NCBI RefSeq assembly: GCF_003340555.1
Contig: NZ_QPLJ01000003.1
Location: 219,818 to 283,817, forward strand
Length of the DNA: 64,000 nt
Source: Jannaschia formosa
GTDB lineage: Bacteria > Pseudomonadota > Alphaproteobacteria > Rhodobacterales > Rhodobacteraceae
Direction: 5' to 3'
The translations under genes and the position numbers were made by a program. Below the pieces are notes generated by a model that did not search any database, was not told the origin of the DNA, and saw only the letters and a list, made by a program, of their open reading frames with translations. Within the stretch, counting starts at the first letter, position 1. Each line of letters begins with the position of its first letter. Below are positions 7,754 through 16,830 of this stretch, one piece after another.

Positions 7754-9469
7754 TCAGTTCTGCCAGGACTGGATCAGCTCGTCGTAGTCGACGGTCTGCG
7801 GCTCTTCCTCGCCCTCGATCATGGGCTTGGGCGCGCCCGGCTGCTCGAGCCAGTACTCGCGGTCCCGCTCCTCGTTGAGGACAGGGCCCAGGTCACCCTG
7901 GACACCGGCACGCTCGAGCCGCGCCATCACGTCCTCCATGTCGGCGCAGAGCTGGTCGAGCGCCGCCTGGGTGGTCTTGGCGCCCGACATCGCATCACCG
8001 ATGTTCTGCCACCAGAGCTGCGCGAGGCGCGGGTAGTCGGGCACGTTCGTCCCGGTGGGCGACCACTGCACCCGCGCGGGCGAGCGGTAGAACTCGACCA
8101 GGCCGCCGAGCCGCGGGGCGCGGTCGGTGAAGTGGTCGCTGTCGATGGTGGACTCGCGGATGAAGGTCAGGCCCACGTCCGACTTCTTCAGGTCCACCGT
8201 CTTCGAGGTGACGAACTGCGCGTAGAGCCATGCGGCCTTGGCGCGGTCCACGGGGGTCGACTGCATCAGCGTCCAGGAACCCACGTCCTGGTAGCCGACC
8301 TTCATGCCCTCTTCCCAGTACTTGCCGTGCGGCGAGGGGGCGAGGCGCCACTTGGGCGTGCCGTCCTCGTTCATCACGGCCGGGCTGTCGACGAGCGGCG
8401 CGACGAAGGTCGTGTACATGAACATCTGCTGCGCGATGTTGCCCTGTCCCGGGACCGGTCCGGCCTCCGAGAAGGTCATGCCGGCGGCCGAGGGGGGCGA
8501 GTAGTTCTGCAGCCACTCGATCGCCTTGTCGACGGCGTAGACGGCCGCGGGCGAGTTCGTGGCGCCGCCACGGTCGACGCAGGCGCCGACGGGACGGGAC
8601 TCCTCGTTGACGCGGATGCCCCACTCGTCGACGGGCAGGCCGTTGGGCTCGCCCGTGTCTCCCATGCCGGCCATCGACATCCATGCGTCGGTGTAGCGCC
8701 AGCCGAGCGAGGGATCCTTCTTGCCGTAGTCCATGTTCCCGAAGACGCCGGTCGCAGGCGAGCCCTCGATATAGCTCATGTCACGGCCGGTGAAGAACTC
8801 GGCGATGTCCTCGTAGGCCGACCAGGTGACCGGGACGCCCAGCGGGTAGCCATAGGCCGCCTCGAAGTCCTCCATGGTCTTCGCGTCGGTGAACCAGTCG
8901 TAGCGGAACCAGTAGAGGTTCGCGAACTGCTGGTCGGGCAGCTGGTAGAGCTTGCCGTCCGGGCCGGTCGTGAAGTCGAGCCCGATGAAATCGTCGAGGT
9001 CGAGCGTCGGCGAGGTGACGTCGGCGCCTTCGCCGGCCATCCAGTCGGTCAGGTTGCGCGCCTGCTGATAGCGCCAGTGGGTGCCGATCAGGTCGCTGTC
9101 GTTCACATAGGCGTCGTAGATGTTCTCGCCCGACTGCATCTGGGTCTGCAGCCGCTCGACCACGTCGCCCTCGCCGATCAGGTCGTGGGTGACGTTGATG
9201 CCGGTGATCGCCGTGAAGGCGGGGGCGAGCACCTGGGACTCGTATTCATGCGTCGTGATCGTCTCGGAGACGACCGAAATGTCCATCCCCTGGAAGGGCT
9301 GGGCGGCGTCGATGAACCACTGCATCTCGGCCTCCTGCTCCTCACGGGTCAGGACGGACATGTCGCCGATCTCGGCGTCGAGGAATTCCCTCGCCGCCTC
9401 CATGTCGGCGAAGGCGGGGCCGGTCAGGCCCACCATCACCGCCGTGGTCGTCATCATCAGTCTTCTCAT
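7754..9469 (-). CDS. glpV: Glycerol-type ABC importer, periplasmic substrate-binding protein
   Basis: A 571-residue extracellular solute-binding protein with a cleavable signal peptide (TTTAVMVGLTGPAFA). Its length, and its position after two permeases and a small DUF2160 protein, match GlpV of the rhizobial glpSTPQUV glycerol importer. Features include VLAPAFTAITGINVTHDLIGEGDVVE and SDLIGTHWRYQQARNLTDW, which face the ligand in this family. It would capture glycerol or a related polyol in the periplasm and deliver it to GlpPQ. ATG at 9469 with GGAGG upstream. Last gene of the operon, 35 bases after glpU, followed by a strong terminator. The substrate is taken from operon likeness, not proven here. 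Confidence 0.85.
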   Translation of the reverse strand: MRRLMMTTTAVMVGLTGPAFADMEAAREFLDAEIGDMSVLTREEQEAEMQWFIDAAQPFQGMDISVVSETITTHEYESQVLAPAFTAITGINVTHDLIGEGDVVERLQTQMQSGENIYDAYVNDSDLIGTHWRYQQARNLTDWMAGEGADVTSPTLDLDDFIGLDFTTGPDGKLYQLPDQQFANLYWFRYDWFTDAKTMEDFEAAYGYPLGVPVTWSAYEDIAEFFTGRDMSYIEGSPATGVFGNMDYGKKDPSLGWRYTDAWMSMAGMGDTGEPNGLPVDEWGIRVNEESRPVGACVDRGGATNSPAAVYAVDKAIEWLQNYSPPSAAGMTFSEAGPVPGQGNIAQQMFMYTTFVAPLVDSPAVMNEDGTPKWRLAPSPHGKYWEEGMKVGYQDVGSWTLMQSTPVDRAKAAWLYAQFVTSKTVDLKKSDVGLTFIRESTIDSDHFTDRAPRLGGLVEFYRSPARVQWSPTGTNVPDYPRLAQLWWQNIGDAMSGAKTTQAALDQLCADMEDVMARLERAGVQGDLGPVLNEERDREYWLEQPGAPKPMIEGEEEPQTVDYDELIQSWQN

Positions 9470-9504
9470 GTCTTTCCTCCCTGGAAGATCATTGGTTCTG
9501 GTCG

Positions 9505-9780
9505 TCACACCCAGCGGAACACCGCTGCGGCGTAGATCGCGCACAGCCCGAGCGCCCACCATTGCGGCAGGTCCGTCAGCCCGAGCCAGGCGAGATTGAT
9601 GAAGGCGGAGCCCAGCAGCGTGATAAACAGCCGGTCGCCCCGCGTTGTCTCGATCCCGAGCACGCCCTGGCGCGGCGTCTCGGGGAAGCGGATCGCAAGC
9701 ACGGTCATGGTGACGAGCAGGCTCGCGATCACGAGGAAGAAGGCGGCAGTGGGCCAGGTCCAGGCCATCCAGTCAAGCAT
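9505..9780 (-). CDS. glpU: DUF2160 small membrane protein of glycerol importer
   Basis: A 91-residue protein with three hydrophobic segments (PTAAFFLVIASLLVTMTVLAI, FITLLGSAFINLAWLGL, WWALGLCAIYAAAVF) and a conserved central region, FPETPRQGVLGIETTRGDRLF, typical of DUF2160. In rhizobia the homologue GlpU is encoded in the glycerol ABC operon; its exact role is unclear, probably an accessory membrane subunit. The ATG at 9780 has GGGGGAG upstream. A longer open frame to 9855 would run through the left inverted repeat of the GIY-YIG insertion and is rejected. Confidence 0.8.
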   Translation of the reverse strand: MLDWMAWTWPTAAFFLVIASLLVTMTVLAIRFPETPRQGVLGIETTRGDRLFITLLGSAFINLAWLGLTDLPQWWALGLCAIYAAAVFRWV

Positions 9781-9798
9781 CGCGCGTCTCCCCCGTTT

Positions 9799-9830
9799 CG
9801 TCATCGCCGGGCTCGACCAGGCGATCCACC
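9799..9830 (+). repeat. Left inverted repeat hairpin flanking GIY-YIG gene
   Basis: A 32-base element with core ATCGCCGGG-CTCGACC-AGGCGAT. It matches the reverse complement of 10198-10229 at 28 of 32 positions and folds into a hairpin with a CTCGA loop. One of the differences is a compensatory C:G to G:C swap between the copies. Confidence 0.75.
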
Positions 9831-9894
9831 GCCGAACCCGCACAGACCACCGCACCGGAAAGTGACCGGGTCCGAACCGGCCATGACACGTCGG

Positions 9895-10179
9895 TCAGCG
9901 GCAGATTCCAGGCCAGAGGTCGTGCCAGTCCGGGTTCGACGCCTCGATCAGCGCGAGCTTCCAGTCGCGCTTCCACTTCTTGAGGTTCTTCTCGCGCTGG
10001 AGCGCTGCCCTCGGCTCCGCATGCTCCTCGAACCAGACCAGCCTCGTCACCCCGTAGCGCGCCGTGAAGCTGGATGGCAGGACGTGCTCGCGATGCTCCC
10101 AGACGCGCCGCACCAGATCGTTGGTCACGCCGATATAGAGCGTCCCGTTCGGCTGGCTGGCGAGGATGTAGGTCCACAT
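9895..10179 (-). CDS. Stand-alone GIY-YIG nuclease-domain protein
   Basis: A 94-residue protein consisting of little but a GIY-YIG domain: WTYILASQPNGTLYIGVTND contains the paired Tyr-Ile / Tyr-Ile-Gly motif, followed by the catalytic-type Arg (LVRRVWEHRE), WFEEHAEPRAALQREKNLKKW with the conserved Glu, and IEASNPDWHDLW. This is the UPF0213/YhbQ-like single-domain type common in Alphaproteobacteria, often annotated as an 'excinuclease subunit C domain'. It sits in the same orientation as the glp genes between glpQ and glpU, an unusual place, and is bracketed by inverted repeats (9799-9830 and 10198-10229). It therefore looks like a small inserted unit. Biological role unknown. Confidence 0.85.
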   Translation of the reverse strand: MWTYILASQPNGTLYIGVTNDLVRRVWEHREHVLPSSFTARYGVTRLVWFEEHAEPRAALQREKNLKKWKRDWKLALIEASNPDWHDLWPGICR

Positions 10180-10197
10180 GGCGTGCGCAGGCTTCGA

Positions 10198-10229
10198 GGT
10201 GGATGGCCGGGTCGAGCCCGGCCACGACG
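10198..10229 (-). repeat. Right inverted repeat hairpin flanking GIY-YIG gene
   Basis: On the minus strand the core reads GTGGCCGGG-CTCGA-CCCGGCCAT, a hairpin with a 7-bp main stem and CTCGA loop. It is the inverted partner of 9799-9830. It starts 19 bases upstream of the nuclease ATG, between that gene and the stop of glpQ. Confidence 0.75.
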
Positions 10230-10257
10230 CGCAGGGAAAGGTTAACAGACCGTTCCA

Positions 10258-11141
<884 letters not shown>

Positions 11142-11145
<4 letters not shown>

Positions 11146-12014
11146 GCCCCGTCCCTTTTGTCCATGTTCGTCATCACAGTGTAGAAGACCCAGGATATCA
11201 GCAGGATCACAAGGAAGTACATGATCGAGAAGGCCGCCGCGGGTCCGAGGTCGAACTGCCCCAGCGCCATCTTCACGAGGTCGATCGACAGGAAGGTGGT
11301 CGAGTTGCCCGGCCCGCCTCCGGTGACGACGAAGGGCTCCGTATAGATCATGAAGCTGTCCATGAAGCGCAACAGGATCGCGATCATCAGCACGCCCGCC
11401 ATCTTCGGAAGCTCGATATAGCGGAACACGGCCCAGCGGCTCGCCTGGTCGATCTTGGCGGCCTGGTAGTAGGCGTCCGGGATCGACTGGAGCCCCGCAT
11501 AAGCCAGCAGCGCCACAAGCGAAGTCCAGTGCCAGACATCCATCACGATGACCGTGGCCCAGGCGGCGTAGAAGTTCTGGGTATAGTTATAGTCGATCCC
11601 GATGGCGTCGAGCGTGTAGCCCAGCAGGCCGATATCGACCCGGCCGAAGATCTGCCAGATCGTGCCGACCACGTTCCAAGGGATCAGAAGCGGCAGCGAC
11701 ATCAGCACCAGGCAGAAGGACGCCCAGAAGCCGGATTTCGGCATGTTGAGGGCGACGAAGATGCCCAGCGGGATCTCGATGGCAAGGATGATCGCCGAGA
11801 AGGCGAGCTGCCGCCAGAGCGCGGCCCACATCCGCTCCGATTCCAGCATCTCCTCGAACCATTCGAGGCCGGCCCAGAAGAACTCGTTGTTCCCGAAGCT
11901 GTCCTGGACCGAATAGTTGACCACCGTCATCAGCGGGATGATGGCCGAGAAGGCGACCAGCACCAGCACCGGCAGGACCAGGAACCAGGCCTTCTGGTTG
12001 ACCGTCTTGTTCAT
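11142..12014 (-). CDS. glpP: Glycerol-type ABC importer permease (MalF-like)
   Basis: A 290-residue permease with six predicted membrane spans (first: AWFLVLPVLVLVAFSAIIPLM). The EAA loop reads SIPDAYYQAAKIDQASRWAVFRYIELP, and the C terminus ends in an Asp/Lys/Arg-rich tail. It is the MalF/UgpA-type partner of GlpQ. It overlaps both neighbours by 4 bases (glpT upstream, glpQ downstream), showing a tightly coupled operon. Confidence is high for the transporter class and somewhat lower for glycerol as the substrate. Confidence 0.87.
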
Positions 12015-13108
12015 GCCGCGGCTCCTTCCGGTGTCGTGGCGCGGGGCGCGACGCGCCAGCCGTCCGAGTAGATGTTCACCCCCTCGGGCGCGAAGGCCAC
12101 CTGCGCGGCATCCGCCGGGATCGCCTCGCCCTCGGGCAGGATGACGTTGACCGGGCGCCCCAGCACCTCGGCCCGCACGATCTTGTGGCGCCCCACGTCC
12201 TCGACCCGGCGGATCGAGGCGGGCAGGCCGCCCGAGGCGACGAGACGGGTGAATTCGGGCCGAACGCCCAGCTCGACCTTGCCCGAGGGCCTGCCGAAGC
12301 CCTGCCCCAGCGCGATCTCGTGGCCGTCGATCACGGCGCGGTCGCCCTCGACCTGCGCCTCCAGCACGTTCATGCCGGGCGAGCCGATGAAATAGCCGAC
12401 GAAGGTGTGCTCCGGCCGCTCGAACAGCTCCTGCGGGGTGCCCATCTGCACGACCCGGCCGTCATACATGACCACCACCTTGTCGGCGAAGGTCAGCGCT
12501 TCGGTCTGGTCGTGGGTGACGTAGATCATCGTGTGCCCGAACTGCTGGTGCAGGGACTTGAGCTGGGTCCGAAGCTCCCACTTCATGTGCGGGTCGATCA
12601 CCGTCAGTGGCTCGTCGAACAGAAGCGCGTTCACGTCCTCGCGTACCATGCCGCGCCCGAGACTGATCTTCTGCTTGGCATCCGCCGTCAGCCCCTGCGC
12701 CTTGCGGTCGAGCACGTCCTCCATCCCGATCATGCCAGCGATCTCCTGGACGCGCTGCGCTATATACGACGCCTCGGCGCCGCGGTTGCGCAGCGGGAAG
12801 GCGAGATTCTGGCGCACCGTCATCGTGTCGTAGACGACGGGGAACTGGAACACCTGCGCGATGTTGCGCTGCGCCGTGGGCGCGTGGGTCACGTCCTTCC
12901 CGTCGAACAGGATGCGCCCCTGCGACGGCTGCAGCAGGCCCGAGATGATGTTGAGCAGCGTCGACTTCCCGCAGCCCGACGCGCCGAGCAGCGCATAGGC
13001 CTCGCCATCGACCCAGTCGTGGTCGAGCTGCTTGAGCGCATAGTCCTCCGGCCCGGACGGGTTGGGCGAGTAGGAATGCGCGAGATTGTCGAGCGTTATC
13101 TTCGCCAT
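12011..13108 (-). CDS. glpT: Glycerol-type ABC importer ATPase with non-canonical signature motif
   Basis: A 365-residue ATPase of the MalK type with a C-terminal TOBE/OB regulatory domain. Walker A is canonical (GASGCGKST, 42-50), Q-loop VFQFPVV, Walker B LLFDEP and the switch histidine intact (VTHDQTEA, His199). The ABC signature is not LSGGQ but LTADA at 140-144, and the D-loop reads TVID. In a dimer with GlpS its own ATP site would therefore be completed by the canonical signature of GlpS, while it gives GlpS a degenerate signature. Starts 3 bases after the glpS stop and overlaps glpP by 4. Confidence 0.87.
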   Translation of the reverse strand: MAKITLDNLAHSYSPNPSGPEDYALKQLDHDWVDGEAYALLGASGCGKSTLLNIISGLLQPSQGRILFDGKDVTHAPTAQRNIAQVFQFPVVYDTMTVRQNLAFPLRNRGAEASYIAQRVQEIAGMIGMEDVLDRKAQGLTADAKQKISLGRGMVREDVNALLFDEPLTVIDPHMKWELRTQLKSLHQQFGHTMIYVTHDQTEALTFADKVVVMYDGRVVQMGTPQELFERPEHTFVGYFIGSPGMNVLEAQVEGDRAVIDGHEIALGQGFGRPSGKVELGVRPEFTRLVASGGLPASIRRVEDVGRHKIVRAEVLGRPVNVILPEGEAIPADAAQVAFAPEGVNIYSDGWRVAPRATTPEGAAA

Positions 13109-13111
13109 GGC

Positions 13112-14191
13112 TCAGGCCGCCTGCGCATAGGGGGCGGGGGCGATCAGGGCACCCCCGGCGTCGAAGAGATAGACATGGGCGGGATCGAGATAGACCTTCA
13201 GCGGGGCCCCCGTCCTGAGGTTGCGGACCCCGTGCACCAGCCCGACCCAGCGCTGTCCGGCATGGTCGAGATGGACGAAGGTCTCCGACCCGGTGATCTC
13301 GGTCACGGCGAGCCGCGTCTCGAATTCCAGCGCCCCGGGCGAGTGGGGCGAAAGCTCCAGGTGGTTGGGGCGGAAGCCCGCGCGGCAGCGGCCGTCCGCG
13401 GCACCCGCGGGGGCGGGGGCGCTCTGGCCGTCGCCGTAATCGACCGTGCCGCCGCGGACCGTCACGTCCAGGAAGTTCATCGGCGGATCGCTGAACACCC
13501 GCGCCGTCGTCGCGTCGACCGGCTGGCGGTAGACCGAGGGCGTCGGACCGAACTGCGTCACCCGCCCCTCCCACAGGGTCGCGACATTGCCGCCGAGCAG
13601 CAACGCCTCCTCGGGTTCGGTCGTGGCGTAGACGAAGATCGACCCGGCTTCCTGGAAGATGTTCGGGATCTCGGCGCGCAACTCCTCGCGCAGCTTGTAG
13701 TCCAGGTTCGCCAGCGGCTCGTCCAGCAGCACCAGCCCCGCATCCTTGACTAGCGCCCGCGCCAGCGCGCAGCGCTGCTGCTGCCCGCCCGACAGCGCCA
13801 GCGGCTTGCGGTCCAGCAGCGGCGTCAGGCGCATCAGGTCGGCGGCCTTGCGCACGGCGGCGTCGATCTCGTCCTTCGACTTGCCCAGCAGGCGCATCGG
13901 CGAGGCGATGTTGTCGTAGACTGTCATCGACGGATAGTTGATGAACTGCTGGTAGACCATGGCGACACCCCGGTCCTGGACCCGCATGCCCGTCACGTCC
14001 TTCCCCTGCCAGACGATCCGCCCGGTGCTCGGCACGTCGAGCCCGGCCATCAGCCGCATCAGCGAGGTCTTTCCGGACAGTGTCGGCCCCAGCAGGACGT
14101 TCATCGTCCCCCCATCCAGGGTCAGATCGGTCGGATGGACATGGACCTGGCCATCGACCGTCTTCGACACGCCGTCTAGCACGAGCGTCAT
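13112..14191 (-). CDS. glpS: Glycerol-type ABC importer ATPase lacking the switch histidine
   Basis: A 359-residue MalK-type ATPase with a C-terminal regulatory domain. Walker A is GPTLSGKT (35-42), a family-specific variant that keeps the GK[ST] core; the signature is canonical LSGGQ (133-137), Walker B is LVLLDEP and the D-loop is ANLD. The H-loop has lost its histidine: where GlpT has VTHDQ, GlpS has YATTEPEEA (Thr191). It is the first gene of the minus-strand glp operon and faces glpR across a 260-base gap. Together with GlpT it forms an asymmetric heterodimer. Confidence 0.87.
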   Translation of the reverse strand: MTLVLDGVSKTVDGQVHVHPTDLTLDGGTMNVLLGPTLSGKTSLMRLMAGLDVPSTGRIVWQGKDVTGMRVQDRGVAMVYQQFINYPSMTVYDNIASPMRLLGKSKDEIDAAVRKAADLMRLTPLLDRKPLALSGGQQQRCALARALVKDAGLVLLDEPLANLDYKLREELRAEIPNIFQEAGSIFVYATTEPEEALLLGGNVATLWEGRVTQFGPTPSVYRQPVDATTARVFSDPPMNFLDVTVRGGTVDYGDGQSAPAPAGAADGRCRAGFRPNHLELSPHSPGALEFETRLAVTEITGSETFVHLDHAGQRWVGLVHGVRNLRTGAPLKVYLDPAHVYLFDAGGALIAPAPYAQAA

Positions 14192-14451
14192 GCGTCACCC
14201 CTCCCAGCGGGCGGCGCTCCCCGCACCGCCCTTCACTTGCCGCAATCGTGACTACCGGAAGCCCGCCTGTCAATCGAACTTTCGTTTTTTTTCCTTTTTT
14301 CTCCGCCGTCGCGGTCTGCCCTAGCCGCCTCCGGCACTGGAAAGCCCTTTAAACAAATGGAAAAAAGACGGTAATCTGACGAGTATCGCAATACTTGATG
14401 CGGCGTCGCCGGTGATGCTATGGTCCGTGGACGAAAACCGGAGGCGGTGGT
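14192..14451. promoter_or_regulatory. Divergent glpS / glpR control region
   Basis: A 260-base gap between divergent starts, locally AT-rich in an otherwise GC-rich window (around 14270-14300 and 14340-14400). It contains ACTTTCGTTTTTTTTCC near 14278, resembling the TTTCGTT half-sites bound by DeoR-family GlpR proteins, and a second AT-rich stretch around 14350-14370. A GlpR operator here is inferred from context; exact promoters are not assigned. Confidence 0.45.
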
Positions 14452-15219
14452 TTGGCCACGAATTTTCGGAAAACGGAGATACTCGAACAGGCGCGACGGG
14501 ACGGCAAGGTCCTGGTCGAGCAGCTGGCCCGCCGCTTCGACGTGACCGTCCAGACCATCCGCCGCGACCTGTCGGAGCTGTCGGACGTCGGCAAGCTGGA
14601 GCGCGTGCATGGCGGCGCCGTGATTCCCTCGGGCGTCGTCAACCTCGTCTACGAGGAGCGTCGCCGCATGAACGAAGAGGGCAAGCAGGCCATCGCCGCC
14701 GCCTGCGCCGCCGAGATTCCCTTCGGCTCCTCAATCTTCATGAACATCGGCACGACGACCGAATCCGTCGCCCGCGCGATGCGCGACCACGAGGACATCC
14801 TCGTCGTGACGAACAACCTCAACATCGCGAACATCCTGTCGGCCAACGTTCATTGCGAGATCGTGGTCGCGGGCGGCACGCTGCGCCGGGCCGATGGCGG
14901 GCTGATCGGCGGCTTCGCCGTCGACACGGTGAAGCAGTTCAAGTTCGACTACGCGGTCATCGGCTGCTCGGCCATCGACGAGGACGGCGACCTGCTCGAC
15001 TTCGACGCGCAGGAGATCGTGGTGACGCAATCGGCAATGGCCCGGGCCCGCCGGGTCTTCGCCGTGGTCGACCACACCAAGCTCGACCGCAAGGCCCCAA
15101 TCTCGACCTGCGCCCTGGCCGAGCTCGACACGCTCTTCACCGACACGCCCCTGCCGCAGACGCTGCGCGACATCGCCACGGCCCACGCGACCCGCCTCGT
15201 CGAGACCCGCTCGGCCTGA
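14452..15219 (+). CDS. glpR: DeoR-family transcriptional repressor of the glp operon
   Basis: A 255-residue DeoR-type regulator: N-terminal winged helix (VLVEQLARRFDVTVQTIRRDLSEL) and a C-terminal sugar-phosphate-sensing domain with NIGTTTESVARAM, VVTNNLNIA and VVDHTKLDR motifs. E. coli GlpR responds to glycerol 3-phosphate, which is the likely effector here. The start is TTG at 14452: GGAGG lies seven bases upstream, the protein from there (MATNFRKTEILEQ) fits family N termini, and no in-frame ATG is better placed. A rare start codon can keep repressor levels low. Divergent from glpS, as expected for a local regulator. Confidence 0.85.
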   Translation: MATNFRKTEILEQARRDGKVLVEQLARRFDVTVQTIRRDLSELSDVGKLERVHGGAVIPSGVVNLVYEERRRMNEEGKQAIAAACAAEIPFGSSIFMNIGTTTESVARAMRDHEDILVVTNNLNIANILSANVHCEIVVAGGTLRRADGGLIGGFAVDTVKQFKFDYAVIGCSAIDEDGDLLDFDAQEIVVTQSAMARARRVFAVVDHTKLDRKAPISTCALAELDTLFTDTPLPQTLRDIATAHATRLVETRSA

Positions 15220-15276
15220 CCGGCCCCCTCCCGGCCCGCCGCCTGCCGGACCCGCGCGGGCGACTTTGGCCCCGAC

Positions 15277-16095
15277 TCAGCCCTGCGCCATGACCTCCAC
15301 GGCCTCCGCCGTTCCCAGCATCAGCGGGCGGCCCCAGCGGGCGAGGTCCCCGTCCGGGGCACCGTCGAGGAAACCGTCCATCTCCGCCCAGCCCTCGGGC
15401 CCGCCGCAGCGCACCGTGCCGCCCGCGGCGCGGACCAGCGCGACGCCGCCCGCGACGTCCCAGACGTTCGGCGTCGCGAATCGTGCACCCGCCAGCAGCC
15501 CCGCCGCCACGAAGGCGCATTCGATGGCGGCCGATCCGGTCTTGCGCACGTCGAAGCCCGTGTCGGGCATGGCGGCAGGCTCGGGCAGGCCGATCAGGCG
15601 GCGGCGGATGCCCCGGGTCGCGGCGCGCGTGACCTCGGTGCCATCGAAGCGCAGGGGCCCGCCCGCGCGGGCCGAATAGACGCCCGGCCGCAGCCGGTGG
15701 CTGGTCGAGCACCAGAGCGCCCCGACCACCGGGCGCCCCCGCACCAGCAGGCCGATCGAGGCCGAGAACAGCGGCAGGCCGTTGATGAAGTTCGCCGTCC
15801 CGTCGACGGGATCGACGGCCCAGACATGGTCGTGATCGCGGCCGGGCCGGTCGTCCATCTCCTCGCCGATGATGTCGTGCTTCGGATGGGACGCGCCGAT
15901 CCGGGCGCGCAGGATCTGCTCGACCGCCTCGTCCACCTCGGAGACGGGATCGCGCGTCGAGCCTTCGGCGCCCTTGTAGCCAACGCGCAGCGTCCGCCCG
16001 AGCGCCGCCTCGATCTCGGCCCCGGCGAGCCGGGCGAGCTCGGCGGCGAGGGTCTCGAAGCCGTCGAGCTCCGTTTCGGAAGGAAGGTCCGTCAT
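15277..16095 (-). CDS. Inositol monophosphatase family phosphatase
   Basis: A 272-residue Mg-dependent phosphatase. Metal and substrate motifs are visible: GEEMDD (motif with the first Glu), WAVDPVDGTANFINGLP (DPxDGT), and NVWDVAGGVALVRAAGG (WDxAxG). The family includes SuhB, CysQ and HisN-type histidinol phosphatases; the sequence alone does not settle which. The ATG at 16095 overlaps the 3' end of the decayed PfkB gene by 4 bases, so they were once a coupled pair, perhaps handling a sugar phosphate. Confidence 0.8.
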   Translation of the reverse strand: MTDLPSETELDGFETLAAELARLAGAEIEAALGRTLRVGYKGAEGSTRDPVSEVDEAVEQILRARIGASHPKHDIIGEEMDDRPGRDHDHVWAVDPVDGTANFINGLPLFSASIGLLVRGRPVVGALWCSTSHRLRPGVYSARAGGPLRFDGTEVTRAATRGIRRRLIGLPEPAAMPDTGFDVRKTGSAAIECAFVAAGLLAGARFATPNVWDVAGGVALVRAAGGTVRCGGPEGWAEMDGFLDGAPDGDLARWGRPLMLGTAEAVEVMAQG

Positions 16096-16616
16096 GGGCT
16101 GATCTCCTCGATCTCTACCGCCTCGGCCAGCGCCTCGATATCGGCGCGCGTCCCCGTGCCGCGCCCGCGGCGCATCGCGTTGAGCCTGCCCGCCGCGGTG
16201 GCCAGCCGCAGCGTCGTAGCGCAGCGCATCCGCCAGCCCGCGCTTTAGAGCTCGTCGCTCTCGTGCCGGTCGAGCGTGGGAACGGGCACGCGCGCGATCT
16301 CCTCGTGCCTGCCGCTGCGGCGGTCGTCGACATGGCCGCCAGTGGCGCCGTGGATTGCGACCATCCGCAGGTCGAAATCCTCCTCGTCGTGGATCAGCGC
16401 CTGCACGATCCGGCCCGCTTCGCCGCCGACGGGGCCGGCCAGCATCGTCCTGCAGCCGAGCGCGGCGGTCATGCGCGCGACCCAGGCCCCCTGCCCGCCG
16501 GCGTGGAAATAGACCTCGTCCGAGCCGTCCGGGGCGCGCTCGATTGTCACCGTGAAGATCGGCCAGGGCGCGAAGACGCTGATCCGCTCGACGGCGGGGG
16601 AGGAGGCGGAGGGCAT
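16092..16616 (-). pseudogene. Decayed PfkB-family sugar kinase (internal deletion, in-frame stop)
   Basis: The start at 16616 has AGGAG upstream, and about 123 residues read as the N-terminal part of a PfkB kinase (ISVFAPWPIFTVTIERAP, FHAGGQGAWVARM, LIHDEEDFDLRMV) up to a TAA at 16245-16247. The remaining 50 codons, in the same frame, give the C terminus of such a kinase (LRLATAAGRLNAMRRG, then GTGTRADIEALAEAVE). Roughly 130 residues expected between them, including the catalytic DTTGAGD region, are absent. A 13-base insertion-like segment between GCTGCG repeats near 16220-16234 also shifts frame: another frame reads GLADALR directly before it. The gene cannot make an active kinase. Confidence 0.8.
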
Positions 16617-16830
16617 GCAGGACTCCTGTCGCTCTGCCGACAAGACGCATAGGCGGGCCGCCGGTTCCGCCTGTCGCCCCCCGCGCATGCGGCTCTCCGC
16701 CCGACGGCGCCGGACCCTGTCCCCGCGGAAGGCTTGCCGCGGCCGTCCCGTCCCGTTCATCCTCCGCCCCGCGAGGGGGCAGGGAGAGACGGGCGATGGA
16801 CGCCGCGGGCCGCATCGGTGAGGGAAGGGC

